DNA of 64,000 bases from Pleurostoma richardsiae (GCA_030052745.1 JANBVO010000008.1:744001-808000), one strand, 5' to 3'. Positions 1-10,715 are shown, counted from the first letter of the stretch. A program made the numbers and translations. Notes: generated from the sequence alone by a model not told the origin.

Positions 1-33
1 AGCTTCGTCTCTCAGCGAGACACGGGCGTGATC

Positions 34-57
34 AAAGAAAAAAGAAAGAAAGAAAGG
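34..57. repeat. AAAG-rich microsatellite
   Basis: A short purine tract made of AAAG units with one longer A run. It lies about 60 bases beyond the stop codon of the minus-strand Rab gene, so it is probably in or just past its 3' UTR. No function is claimed. Confidence 0.8.
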
Positions 58-115
58 TATCGTGAAATGCAATGCTCAACACCCAAAGGGATTCATCGCC
101 TCGTGTGACAGTCGG

Positions 116-1376
116 TCAGCAATCACAACCGCCTCTTCTCCTCCGGTTACTCAGCGTGAAGACCTCCTCCCACTCTCTCATCCCCCAGTTCTGACCCCGG
201 CTCTTGGCCCGCCGCCGTCTGCGTACTCCGGTCCCCAGCTCGTCCGTCGTCAGAGAGCTCTTGATGCTCGCCCCGTCGCTTGCGCCAGCATTCCACGTGC
301 CGCCAGCGTCCCCGTACTGAATCCCACTCATCGGATCGTCCGGATCGATCTCCCCCAGTTCGATTTTAGTCAGAATCATGCGCGCCAGCCGCCCGAACAC
401 CTCGTCCACGCCCTCACCAGAGAAGGCGGACACCTCCATCACGACTGGCACGCTGACGCTCGATGCCCACCGGCTGGCTTCCGCCGTAGAAACTTCACGA
501 CCGTCGGGGGCCACTGTGGCTCTTTGCTGCGTCCCTAAGCCGGTGCTAGCCTGGGAGCTCGAGTAGGGCATCGACGCAGACGAGACGCTGCTCGGCGTGG
601 GGGGTGGAAAGGAGGTGTCGACGAGGTCGTCTGTTGCGAGGTCTAGCTTATTGCCAACCAACAGCAAGCTCAGATTCGGCGACGCGAGAGCGCGCGCATC
701 GTTAAGGAAGGGCTGCAAGCCGGAGAAGGAGTTGTGGGATGTGATATCATAGACGAGGATGGCGCCGGCCGCGCCGCGGTAGTAGGATCGTGAAACAGAA
801 CGGAAGCGTTCGGTGCCGGCGGTATCCCAGAGCTGCAAAGGCATGTTAGATTGACGGCCTCAATATGAGACGCTGCATCGCGGCTACGGGACTGCGTACC
901 TGGAGTTTGATCCGTTTCCGTCGCGCCCCAGTGCCAACCTTGATGATCTTGCTGGCGAACTCGACGCCGATGGTCTGCGAGGATAGAGTCCGCCATTCGT
1001 TTTTAACGAAGCGATGCAGTATACATGATCTGTTGTAGCGAATGAGTTAGCCTGGATTGTGCGCTATGTCTATTGTGTCTCGCTTGGGCGTGTGAAGGAA
1101 GACTGCAGCGCATGCCATGCCATTCTTCGTGATATCATGGGTGCTGGGATGCACTCACTTTCCCGTCCCACTCGGCCCCAGGAGGATGATCTTGGCTAGG
1201 TAATCGTACATGCTGCCTAGTTCCTACGCAAAACTCCCGTTAGCACTGCGTCTCGGTACGCCTGCCGGAGAGGCTGAGAGCGAGGTAGGAAGCGCGGTGG
1301 CATGGGTAGGTACCTGATCGCGCGCAGTGCCCGTGCTCTCCTCACTTGCCGCTGAGGAGCGTCGCGGCCGCGTCAT
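116..1376 (-). CDS. Rab4-type small GTPase (Ypt4-like), with Thr in place of the catalytic Gln
   Basis: Four exons: 1376-1314, 1223-1159, 1029-900 and 832-116, giving 324 residues; all joins keep frame and restore the GTPase fold. G1 is GPSGTGKS (about 37-44), the effector region reads TIGVEF (62-67), G3 is DTAG (89-92), G4 is NKLD (147-150), and G5 is SAF (about 221-223). The block [17 protein letters not shown] and the phrase [13 protein letters not shown] are Rab4 hallmarks (early and recycling endosomes). The protein ends in CDC, a Rab double-geranylgeranylation motif. Two oddities are visible. Residue 93, normally the catalytic Gln of DTAGQE, is Thr (DTAGTE). About 45 low-complexity Ser/Pro/Thr-rich residues separate G4 from G5. 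The N-terminal 25 residues are an extra extension. Rab identity is secure; the Rab4 subclass is very likely. Confidence 0.9.
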
Positions 1377-1989
1377 GGTGAAGTGCGTTAGATGGATGCC
1401 GGGCTTGCACAGAGCTCTATTAGGACTGGATTCAGACCCGTGCTCGGGTAGACATGTACAAAGGCGGCAAAGTGAGCCGTCAAGATTCGGTTCATGGGTC
1501 GGGTTGGTGGAAGATGCGAGGAATACGGCATTGAAAGTACACAAAGTGGTTTGATGTGGAGTTGCCTTTCGTCACCGGCTTTCGCTCGCGAAATGAGGTT
1601 TCAGACGCTTATCACCCGCCTCTAGGGGCCTAATAGGCTGCAAACGGATCTGCCGGGTGTTACGGGTTACTGCTGCTAAGCAGAGACAACCTAATTAATT
1701 ACCTGGTTAACCCTCGATGTTACTACAAATGTCAGACAGCTTCTGATCTCGTCTTGCCTATCCGCGTTAGGCTCTTTACCCGTAAGCCAGCATTTCCTCT
1801 CTGAGGTCTCCCAGCCGAGGCTTCGGTCCGGGGCTCTGCCGTCTCCGTTGCGGGGGCAGACAACAATAGCTACGTAGGTTCCTTAGGTGATTTTCATGTT
1901 ACTCCCGTGTGGCATCGATTCGATATATGGAGTGGCTTACTCCGCTCTTCTAACCAAGAGGACTGAATGAATGCGATCATCGAGGAAAG
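1377..1989. promoter_or_regulatory. Divergent intergenic region between Rab4-like gene and SDR
   Basis: This 613-base gap separates two start codons on opposite strands, so it should hold both promoters. No TATA box or other motif stands out. A short upstream ORF at 1967-1993 (start ATG, nine codons including stop) overlaps the SDR start codon in an ATGA arrangement; it matters only if transcripts start upstream of 1967. Confidence 0.5.
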
Positions 1990-3034
1990 ATGAAGATTGC
2001 TGGGAGAACCTTTGTGATTTCCGGCGGGTAACTAACTGCCCATTCACCAGTCGCATGCACAGCTCACTCACCACGCCATTCAAACAGTGCATCTGGCCTC
2101 GGACGGTCTTGCGCCCTTGACATTTGTAGGAATGGGGGACATGTCGCGATTCTGGACGTCAACGAGGAGACAGGAAATGCATTGGTCAAAGAACTTGGCC
2201 TATCAGCAAAATTCTTTATCACCGACGTCCTTAATAGCGACAGCATAACCACCGCTGTCCAGGGGGTTGCCGATTGGGTCAAGCACACTGGCAAACATCT
2301 TGGAGGAGTCATTCCCGCTGCGGGTGTCGGGAACCCAGCTTTAGTGTGTGATTACAGACTCTGGGAGATGACCTGGACGGCGGCCCAAAGCTCACCCTGT
2401 CACCGGGAGAAACGCTGACGCACTCAGATCCTCGACGGCAAAGGCCGCCCGTTTTCGCTGTCGCACGTTGACTTCGTCCTCGGTATCAACCTGCGCGGGA
2501 CTCTCGATCTCGTTCGGCAGATCCTCCCACTCCTCGCCAGATCCGACCCTGTTGGAAAAGATGGCGAGCGTGGTGTTGTCGTCATGGTGGCATCCAGCGC
2601 TGCCTTTGAAGGACAGATGGGCCAGGTCATGTATGCAGCCAGCAAGGGCGCCGTGGGTGCAATGACGCTTCCGATGACCCGTGATCTTTCGCGGCATGGC
2701 ATTCGAGTCGTCACAGTCGCTCCTGGCCCGTTCGAGACGCCGATGACGGCGTTGATGAGCGAGAAGACCAAGACGAGTTTGAGAAGGGCCATGGAGTTTC
2801 CGCCCAGGGAAGGGAAGCCTGAGGAGTTTGCAGCCCTGGTGACTCATTCTATCGAGAATGTCATGCTGAATGGAGTAGTTATCCGGCTAGATGTAAGCCC
2901 TCCACCCCGGACCTTCGCTGGTGGTAGAACGCTCGCTGTGCTTGCTGTCTCCTCGCCAGTGTCGGAATATCGACTTGAATTACTGCTGACTATGACACGT
3001 ACAGGGTGGCACAAGAATGCCTAGTCGGTTATAG
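1990..3034 (+). CDS. Short-chain dehydrogenase, 3-hydroxyacyl-CoA dehydrogenase type-2 (HSD10)-like, with C-terminal PTS1
   Basis: Exons 1990-2027, 2088-2343, 2428-2892 and 3005-3034 give 262 residues. The Rossmann motif GGASGLG (12-18) is created by splicing exon 1 to exon 2. Catalytic residues are visible as Ser154 (in VASSAAFEG) and YAASK (Tyr167, Lys171). The segment AAFEGQMGQVMYAASKGA closely follows the HSD10/type-2 HADH signature. These enzymes oxidise 3-hydroxyacyl-CoA or hydroxysteroids using NAD. The last exon is only 30 nt and encodes GGTRMPSRL; the terminal SRL is a canonical peroxisomal PTS1. Peroxisomal beta-oxidation is therefore the likely setting, whereas animal HSD10 is mitochondrial. 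If intron 3 (2893-3004, 112 nt) were retained, the PTS1 would be lost. The start at 1990 is the only ATG that gives the glycine motif. Confidence 0.9.
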
Positions 3035-3589
3035 GCCAGTCGGGTAGAGTCTCTTTATGCCTCGGATGACAAACTCGACCTGCTGCCAACCTCGTCGTTT
3101 GTGTTCTAGTGTCCAGTTCCTGCGTTGTTGCAACATCTACACGTCTCGAGCCTTCTTCCCGGAGCCTTACATAAAGCCGACTCTGTCACATATAGTTTAT
3201 ACGGGCGCACTGAGGGAAGACAGTGAATCCCTGTTGTCGCATCTAGGTTCTTTGCCTAAACAGCTGATAACTACTGAGATGCATCTGTGCTATTCCTTTA
3301 TAGGTACAGTAAATCTGGACACGTGAGATGCCTCATGAGAGAGCAACCGCCAGAGAGGAACCGTGCGTGCTAGGATTCGAGGACTCCAGAAATTCCGTGG
3401 TGACAAGGCCGTCTGATTCTCTCCAGCCAAGGACAAAGCCAAAACATTGTGATCCAGCTAATATGACTTTAAACCAGGACAAACAAATTCTTCATTCACT
3501 GACCCTCAAAGAGAAAGAGCCGTGTATGACGACTTGCAGTATACAAATAATCCATCACAGATGAATCTACCTTCTCGAGGTCGTTCCCT
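3035..3589. other. Convergent intergenic region
   Basis: These 555 bases lie between two stop codons facing each other (SDR and the Arg/Ser-rich protein). It should hold both 3' UTRs. I see no ORF with coding character and no repeat. Confidence 0.5.
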
Positions 3590-5091
3590 TCAGCGCCTTA
3601 GGTTGTATGGGCTGTAATGGTCGCGACGATAGTAGCGATCACTGGCAGGCTCCACTTTGATTCGCACACGGTTACGATCGTGATCGTAGCTGTAGACGCG
3701 ATCACTCGAGTGTTCCTTCCTGGTTCGCTCACGGTTGCGGCGATAGTCGCGATCACTTGATGGCGTGCTCTTGATTTGCTCACGGCCACGACTATAGCCA
3801 AGGCGGTAATTGCGATCCTTTGAAGGCTCTCTCTTTGGTCGCTCACGATCATGGTCCCGCAGCTGTGAACGGTGCCGGTATGATAGATTATCGTTGCCTC
3901 GGCTTGGGCTAAGGCGAGTGGGTGAGCGAGACTTGCGCGCACTCCTCGAGACTCGATGCTCGGCATCCCGCATCCGGCAACCCAAGTTGAGGCCTTCCAA
4001 GAAGGCCTGGGAGGCTAGCGGGTCGTTCCTAAACGTAGCGGGAACGACTGTTCCGCTGCGATGCCGAGGCGGAGAATCGTGGGGCATCTCGATGTTGCCG
4101 CTTCTACGCTCACCCTCCCACGGATGCTGACGAAGACCGCCGCCAGCTTCGACCTCCTTCTTCACCGGAGCGGGCATCCTCTTGACTGTAGGTAGAGCCT
4201 TCTGAGCAGTAGCAGTCTTGGCCATGAGTGGAGTTGCGTACGTATGAATGTTTTCCACCAAGACTCCTTGCAGCATGACATGACAGCCAAAGCGCCCATC
4301 CACGGACGACCAGCACCGCCACTCTGGGTTGAATTTACGCTTCTGGCATTCAAGCGTGAGCGTCTTCCGGGCTGTCATTGGGTGGATCTGGGTTGTATGG
4401 GCTATATTCCCTTGAGATCGGCGCCACGTCGTCAAGCCGGTTGCGTTGTGCTCGAGACGCGAGCCAGCTGCCGAGATATCTCCATGAACAGCAGCGGAGG
4501 CCATAGAGTAGGGATTATTTGGATTGACGTAACCAGGAGTGGAAGAACTCCAGCTTGAATACTCAGCACAGACGTCGGATGCACTATGCATACCGCCAGA
4601 CAAGCGCACATTCGACGATGGATGCGGGTTGGGCAAACCCACAGGGATGCGCGACAATGTTCCCCGCACGTCAATGCCCATGGGACGAGCAGAAGACCTC
4701 TCGAATGATGCAGAAGGTCCAGGTAGGTCGACAGGAATGCCCAGAACAGCTTCCTTGAACCTGTCCTGAGGACTGCCTTTCAGGGGACTTGGACCAGGAG
4801 GGATCCTGCTGGGCAGACTTGGGTAGTTGGGCATACCGTGACGATAGGCGTGGCCGCCGAACTTGGAGTCATTATGAGAAACCTCGGGCCCTACATGGCA
4901 AAGCATATACGTTAGAGTACTGACGCACCACAGACTCGGCCGGAGAGCATACCAATTGAAGCGCCCATGGGCCGGTGCGAGACTTCTGCCTCCTCAGACT
5001 CTGGATCGGGACCAGGAGGCTTGGCGGGCCCGTCACCAAGCCGTGCCAGAACTCTGCTGATCAGGTCCCCTTCCTTCACCTGGGTATCCAT
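3590..5091 (-). CDS. Arg/Ser-rich repeat protein with a dsRBD-like segment, function unknown
   Basis: Two exons, 5091-4953 and 4890-3590, give 479 residues from the first in-frame ATG; an additional upstream exon cannot be excluded because the frame stays open to about 5190 without an ATG. Residues 1-215 are low-complexity and Pro/Ser/Gly-rich. Residues about 222-281 resemble a divergent double-stranded-RNA-binding domain: a helix-like LTLECQKRKF, strands around PEWRCWSSVDGRFGCHV, and an Ala/Lys-rich end (MAKTATAQKAL). The C-terminal 110 residues are very basic and built of about four imperfect 18-21-residue units beginning (S/K)DR(x)Y and rich in Arg. That layout (RNA-binding fold plus RS/RD tail) suggests a nuclear RNA-related protein, but this is inference. 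No family name is recognised. Confidence 0.7.
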
Positions 5092-6076
5092 ATTCAGGAG
5101 GTGTTGTCCGATGAGGGTGGGAAAATGCGAAGGGAAGAAGGGAGCTCGAACAAGCTTGGCTTGGGCCGACAGACGAAGCGTCGTTGACAAGGACGAGTAA
5201 AGTGCCTCCAGGCAAGGTACAGTGTGTAGCTGATGCTCAAAGGGTAGCCCAGGAAGACCAGTAGGTGACGAAGAGACGTGAAATACGGCAGGGGAAGATG
5301 CATTCGATTGAAAGATAAAGCCACGGATCTATCTACCACGAGTAGGTAGGTCGGCCCCAGGCGTTGAAGGTGGCTTGAGGTAGGCTAGTCGATGATATGC
5401 CCAAAGAAGAGGCGCAGAAAAAGGAGAAGACGCGGTAGTTTGACTGGGCGGTTGTAAACAAAGGCTGTTTATTTTGGCTAGGAGCGGCAGCGTCGGTGAC
5501 ATTCAGAGAGACAGGATGAAAGGACACTTAAGACTTGTAAGAGTGTGAGCATGCCGGGCACAGGATACCGCCCTCCTAGTACCTTGCATCGTGTCCAGTT
5601 GTATCCTAGGTACCTACATGATCAGATATCTGAAGTCGGATTAGGAAGGCACGCTTTATGATCCACTGGAACGGCCGGCGCACCTGATGAGCCCACGCAA
5701 GGTACCTAAGGTAGGTAGATACTTACCTTAGGTACCTATGCTGTATTTGTACCATTTACGCAGTAGATGATGGCACAAACAGGATACAGAACGAACCTAC
5801 AGGCAACAAAGGTATACGATGACTAGATGAGGCTCTGCCCGACCATAGAATCCGTTCATGTCTGCAACTTCATGTATTAGCTGAGGAACATAGGCACCTG
5901 GCAACGACACGGCTGACGATGATGCCATCAACGAACAAGGCCTGGGGTCGTAGCGACGACTCGATCAGTTCATTCTTTCCGTTAATATTCACTTTAAAGC
6001 AAGTTCCGAGGTCTTTCTGAGCCTCCGCGCGTAGGCCCTCTGGCCCTCCCGTGAGACCTTACACTTGCCTAGGCAG
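5092..6076. other. Intergenic region with GGTACC-type repeats
   Basis: This is about 985 bases between the 5' end of the Arg/Ser-rich gene and the 3' end of the hydroxyacid dehydrogenase gene. It includes the promoter of the former. The open frame at 5092-5190 upstream of its ATG may be 5' UTR or part of a missed exon. The section 5575-5740 is rich in TAGGTACCTA-type words. Confidence 0.5.
5701..5736. repeat. Perfect 13-bp inverted repeat (hairpin)
   Basis: The left arm GGTACCTAAGGTA (5701-5713) is matched by TACCTTAGGTACC (5724-5736), with a 10-nt loop. Each arm contains the KpnI palindrome GGTACC. Related words recur near 5605, 20271-20285 and 26091-26131. No terminal ORF or target-site pattern is present, so I do not call it a MITE. 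Confidence 0.8.
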
Positions 6077-7194
6077 CTAGTATAGACTCTTTTCAAGAGC
6101 GTCTCCGCTCACCCATTTCAGGAGATTCGTCACCTGCTGCTGATACCAGCCGTCCAGGGTGCTCTTCTCGACGTAGCCCATATGGGGAGACAACAGAACA
6201 TTGCTCCTCCCTTCCTCTCCCCATCGGGTTGTCCTCCACTCGCTGTCAAGGGGGAGCGGCTCCACATTGAAGACGTCCAGGGCCGCAGCCCGGATCTTTC
6301 CACTCTTCAGCACATCCAGAAGGTCCTTTTCGACGACCAGAGGACCCCTCGATGTGTTGACGAACAACGCGTCGGGTTTCATCAGAGATAAATCACTCGC
6401 CCCAATGATGCCCCTAGAACGCTCAGAGAGCACAATGTGGACGCTTAGTACATCAGAAGTCTTGAACAACTCTTCCTTGCTCACCACCTTGAACGTCTCC
6501 TCGCCATCTGGCCCTATCACGGGGAAACCTAAACTCGTGGCTTTCTCATTGGCCACGTCCTGCGTCAGGTTGCTGCTCCACGCGACGACTTTCATGCCAA
6601 AAGCCTGATGCATGATCTTCGCAACCGCGAGACCCAGGCGCCCCAAACCCATCGTCCCGAATACCTTACCCGTCAAGCCGATGGCGCTCGACGTCTGCCA
6701 TCCTCCTGTCTTCACTGACAGGTCGTCGGGTGCAAGGTTCCTGGCGAGAGCGAGAATCAAAGCAACGCAATGGTGGGTCGTGCTATCCGAAGGCACGGCT
6801 GCGCCAGCGACCGGAATGCCGCGCTCCTTGAACGCTTCTAAGTCCAGAGCCGCATTGCGGACCCCGTTGGTTAAAAGAAGCTTCAGGTTGGGCAGACGTG
6901 CAATGAGCTCTCCGGGAAATGGTGTTCGTTCCCGTATGGTGCCTTACGGCATGTTAGTTAGGCCCGTAGGAATAAGAGAAAGGATGGCTGCCTACTGATA
7001 ACGGTGAACGGTTCGAGCCTCTGTACCAGTTGATCCTTGACACTCTGTGGGGTGTCTGGGTGGTTGTAGGGCAGCAAGGTATCCCTGAATATGGTGACTT
7101 CGTAGGACTTGGGATCCAGCACCTTGAAGTGAGGCTCTGCGAACCCCTGATAGTCGTCCAAGACGGCAACTCTAATTGGACCGCTGCTGGCCAT
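6077..7194 (-). CDS. D-isomer-specific 2-hydroxyacid dehydrogenase
   Basis: Exons 7194-6996 and 6942-6077 give 354 residues; the intron is 53 nt. Start is the ATG opening MASSGPIRVAVLDDYQ; the frame is open further upstream but has no ATG. The NAD-binding motif GLGRLG lies at about 165-170 after GKVFGTM. The catalytic triad of the family is present: Arg265 in VNTSRGPLV, Glu294 in VFNVEPLP, and His320 in LLSPHMGYV. Such enzymes interconvert 2-keto and D-2-hydroxy acids (for example glyoxylate, hydroxypyruvate or D-lactate); substrate cannot be told from sequence. No targeting signal is evident, so it is probably cytosolic. Neighbours give no pathway clue. Confidence 0.93.
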
Positions 7195-8050
7195 GTTCCC
7201 GGCTTTTGTGAGGAGTGGAGCTTTGGTTGGTCGTACGCGGCTGCGTAGTTGACCGATCTGGGTGGGAAGAGCGTGAGTTATTATCTCGAGGTGCAGTTCA
7301 GATTCAAGCCATGGTCGTCTCCGCACTCTTGGTGCCGGAGGATCGCAACCGAATCGGCCGACTCATGGGGGATGGATGCCCCGCATTCTGGCGACTTCCC
7401 CGGCATATAGGATTCGGGAGACCATGGCGGGAAAAGGCATCGGCTCTCCTCTGAGACACACAGTGCCCGCGCCAGCTTCCGTACCCGAAAATGGACGCAC
7501 CAGCTGGAGCCGCCTGGTTCGGCCTTCCTGTGGGTGAAACAGGCTTGGCTGCCTTGATTGGGGTTATCGTATGATGCGGGTCACGGCAGCGTCGGTACTT
7601 GAGGGTCCATCATGCAAATTTTGTGTCGCCCGGGAGGGATTGTGCGACTTTCTCATGGGTGCTGACGATGAGCAACGTTGAAGACGATTGAGACAAATGA
7701 TGCGCATGTGAAGAATTGCTGAACTTACCGCCCAGATCTTGTCGCCGATCGCCTGTGGCTGTCATACATTTATACACTGTGCTCCGTGTACCTGCCTATG
7801 ACGCTCTAATGTCGAGATTTGTCTCCTTTCCTGATGCGGGTCAAAATGTGGCTTCAGCTGCCACGTCGTATCGTATTTCTCCAGACACTCGTCTCTAAAT
7901 TGCCTCATCGTGCAGACTATGAGCGCGAAGTCCCTCTCTGCCATGGCCTCGACTTGCTTCCCTTTTCTTCTCACTCGTCTCCTTCCTGTTCATCGTCCTG
8001 GTCCTAGCTAGCTAGCTAGTTGAGGTACTTCTTCCCTATGTACCAAGTGG
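7195..8050. promoter_or_regulatory. Divergent intergenic region (hydroxyacid dehydrogenase / MCRA)
   Basis: These 856 bases separate the two divergent start codons and should carry both promoters. The only notable element is the CTAG run just upstream of the MCRA start. No other motif is clear. Confidence 0.5.
8004..8019. repeat. (CTAG)4 palindromic microsatellite
   Basis: Four perfect CTAG units form a self-complementary 16-mer ending 31 bases before the MCRA start codon, so it is likely in the 5' UTR or core promoter. CTAG is usually a rare tetramer, which makes four in a row noticeable. Confidence 0.85.
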
Positions 8051-9822
8051 ATGGAGCGCGGTAACAGAATCCGCATACAAGCAACAGTCGGCATGGGAGA
8101 TGCCACTCGCCCAGCCAGAACACCCGACGCCACTCAATGTTACCTCGTCGGTGGCGGTATTGCGTCTCTTGCTGCTGCTATCCACCTTTGTCATGACGCT
8201 CATGTCCCAGCCCGCAATATCCACATTATCGAGGCATCGCCCATGCCTGGAGGTTCCATGGGCAGTGCCGGGGACTGGAAAAAGGGATATGTTGTCCGTG
8301 CGGCTAGGAAGCTGAATTTCTCATACCATTGCCTCTACGACACACTCTCGAAGGTGCCATCCGCCAACAGGGGAGTCCCGTCGGCAACGGCCTGGCCAAG
8401 CGATGAGGCCCCGTCGCTGAAAGATGACATTGATGCCTTCAACAGCCTTACGCAAAGCAAGGACCGTTGCCGCGCTCGATTGGTCGCCACATGTCCGGAT
8501 GGACCAGAGATCCTAGACACGAGCAGCATAGGGCTTAGCACGCAAGACAGACTCGATCTCTTGCGCGTCGTTCTCGAATCCGAGGGGAACATGGGGGATG
8601 GTGAGATTCAGGGGCACTTTCAACCTGGATTTTTTGACACTAAGTTCTGGGACATGTGGTCAAGCATGTACGGGTTCCAGCCGTGGCATAGCGCTGCAGA
8701 GTTTCGACGTTACCTCCACCGCTTCTTGCATGAGTTTCCCCGTATCAGCAACCTCTCTGGTATCGAACGCACGCCCATGAACGACTACCAGTCAGTCATT
8801 GTTCCTATTGAGACGTACTTGAAAAGTCTCGGGGTTGAATTCCAGTATAGTAAGACGTACCAGTGCTATCTTCTGGTGTATGATTGCTAATATGAGAGGA
8901 AGATACCAAAGTGACGTCTATCTCTTTCCTTCCCGAATCTGATATCGTCGTCTCCGAGATTCATTTCGATAATCACGGGTCGAAGGGCAGCTTCAACGTC
9001 AGACCATCGGATGTCGTCCTTGTCACTCTTGGCTCAATGGTTTCGAGCAGTAAGGTGGGAAGCAACGACAGTTCTCCACCCCCCTTACCGACACAGGATG
9101 CTGTTCTGAAGAATCCCGATCCTGTATGGAAGTTCTGGACGGACCTAGCCAATCCAGATGCGAATCCCCATGCTGGTGCATTCGGACGCCCCCAATCATT
9201 CTATAATCGCATTTCCAAATCAGCGTGGCTTTCTTTTACCGTCACATCTATCAATATTGAGTTCCTGCGGTGCCTCAGGGATTGGTCCGGGGCGTCAGAT
9301 GGAGGTTGTCCACTTATTACCTTCCGAGACAGCCCTTGGATGCTGTCAATCACATTGCCGCAACAGCCATACTTTTTCAACCAGCCCGATGGCGTCTACG
9401 TGTTCTGGGGCAACGGCCTATACCCAGATCAAGAAGGCATGTTTGTGAAGAAACCCATGACGGAGTGCACAGGGCAAGAGCTTCTAACGGAGCTTCTCCA
9501 CCACCTGAATTTTCCGTTACAACCGATGCTAGAGAAGTCTACGACGGTTCCTTGCTTGATGCCGTTCATCGGGAGCCCATTCCTCACCCGCAGGACCGGG
9601 GATCGCCCACGTGTCATCCCTGACGGCTCCCAGAACCTCGGCCTGTTGGGGCAGTTCGTCGAGTTGGATCGTGATGTCACCTTCACGATGGAGTATTCAG
9701 TAAGGGCAGCACAGACAGCCGTGTATACATTGATGGGGCTGGACAAGCAACCGCATCCCGTGCATCAAGGCGACCATTCGGTTCAGGTGCTTGGCGAGGC
9801 CCTCATGACTATCATGAGTTGA
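8051..9822 (+). CDS. Oleate hydratase / myosin-cross-reactive-antigen (MCRA) family flavoprotein
   Basis: Exons 8051-8849 and 8912-9822 give 569 residues, near the usual family length. The FAD-binding glycine motif is VGGGIASLAAA (33-43), followed by the acidic strand end HIIEAS and the typical MPGGSMG. The C-terminal half has family blocks such as the WKFW..LA region, the SPWMLSITLPQQPYF stretch and the phrase VYVFWGNGLYPDQEGMFVKKPM. Family members hydrate cis-9 unsaturated fatty acids to 10-hydroxy acids using FADH2 structurally. Where bacterial OhyA has GGREM with the catalytic Glu, this protein has AARKL, so the Glu is Lys87. It may thus be an altered or non-hydrating member. A second Met at residue 15 is an alternative start. 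No signal peptide is seen. Confidence 0.9.
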
Positions 9823-10715
9823 CCACTCCTGAAGTCTAGTGCATAGCTCTTCAGCTGGAGTTCGAACGGGGGCCCTATGATCAGCTTGTTGAAACATGGG
9901 GACTGATGGCTGTGCCATATGTCAATGCCCACTGCTCTTTTTCCACCTATTAATGCCGTATGTATTCCCATATGTCTTGGGTCTCTGGCAGGCATCACTG
10001 AGTAGGCACAAGGCGGCACTGCGACATACTCGCAACATCGCCGCCGGGGAGCGAAGGTTCCAGTGCATTTTAGAGACTTGGCGATGTCGGTCCACGGTCC
10101 ACTCTGGTTGTTGTGCGATCGAGCTTGGGAGATGTCCCACATAGATGCAATATGCCAAGAAACACAACTGTGTGTTTGTTTGTCAAGGCACTTTCGTAAG
10201 GCCCCATTATCTCGGGGGGAAGGGGGCTCTGGTGGGCCTCGTCGGGTTCGTAAAACGGTTTGTCGTTATCTTCGGGCTTGGCAGCTCCACAACAGATGGA
10301 AGACGATGTCCTTGATCGTCTTACCACATTCCTGCAACAACCGCTTCTTCTCCGACCATTCACGCCGCTGTAGGTACGACCGGCGCCTTGCAGGTCCTGC
10401 GTGCCAATCTTCGCCACCACCGTGCCAAGCCTTCTTATCTATCCCAAATGCCGTTTTGACAGGTTAGAATTACCCTGTTAGGGACATGATATCGGCATGT
10501 CAATCACAACCCGCTGCCCCCAAGGACCAAAATGACGTGAATCAGTGACTGGCGCGCGGCGGGTGGTGATAGGCGCCAGGGGCCCTCTGGGCTGCTAATC
10601 TGCGGTGGTCAATACAAATGCAAAGGCGCTCGCTCCTGTTTTCTCTCCGTCCCTAGGTCCATACTGGAGACAGGATCACTCAAGTCGCATCGCCATTGTG
10701 AAAATAACGAACGCC
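9823..10715. other. Intergenic region upstream of permease
   Basis: There are 893 bases between the MCRA stop and the permease ATG, on the same strand. Several open frames here lack codon character and conserved motifs. The permease promoter should lie in the distal part; the permease frame extends upstream to about 10605 but has no ATG before 10716. Confidence 0.5.

Noticed and set aside
5701-5736. Miniature inverted-repeat transposon
   Set aside because: The repeat arms are short, close together and made of a word common in intergenic DNA here; no target duplication can be defined.
9845-9875. Possible tRNA B box (GGAGTTCGAACGGGGG)
   Set aside because: No matching acceptor stem, D arm or anticodon arm can be folded around it.
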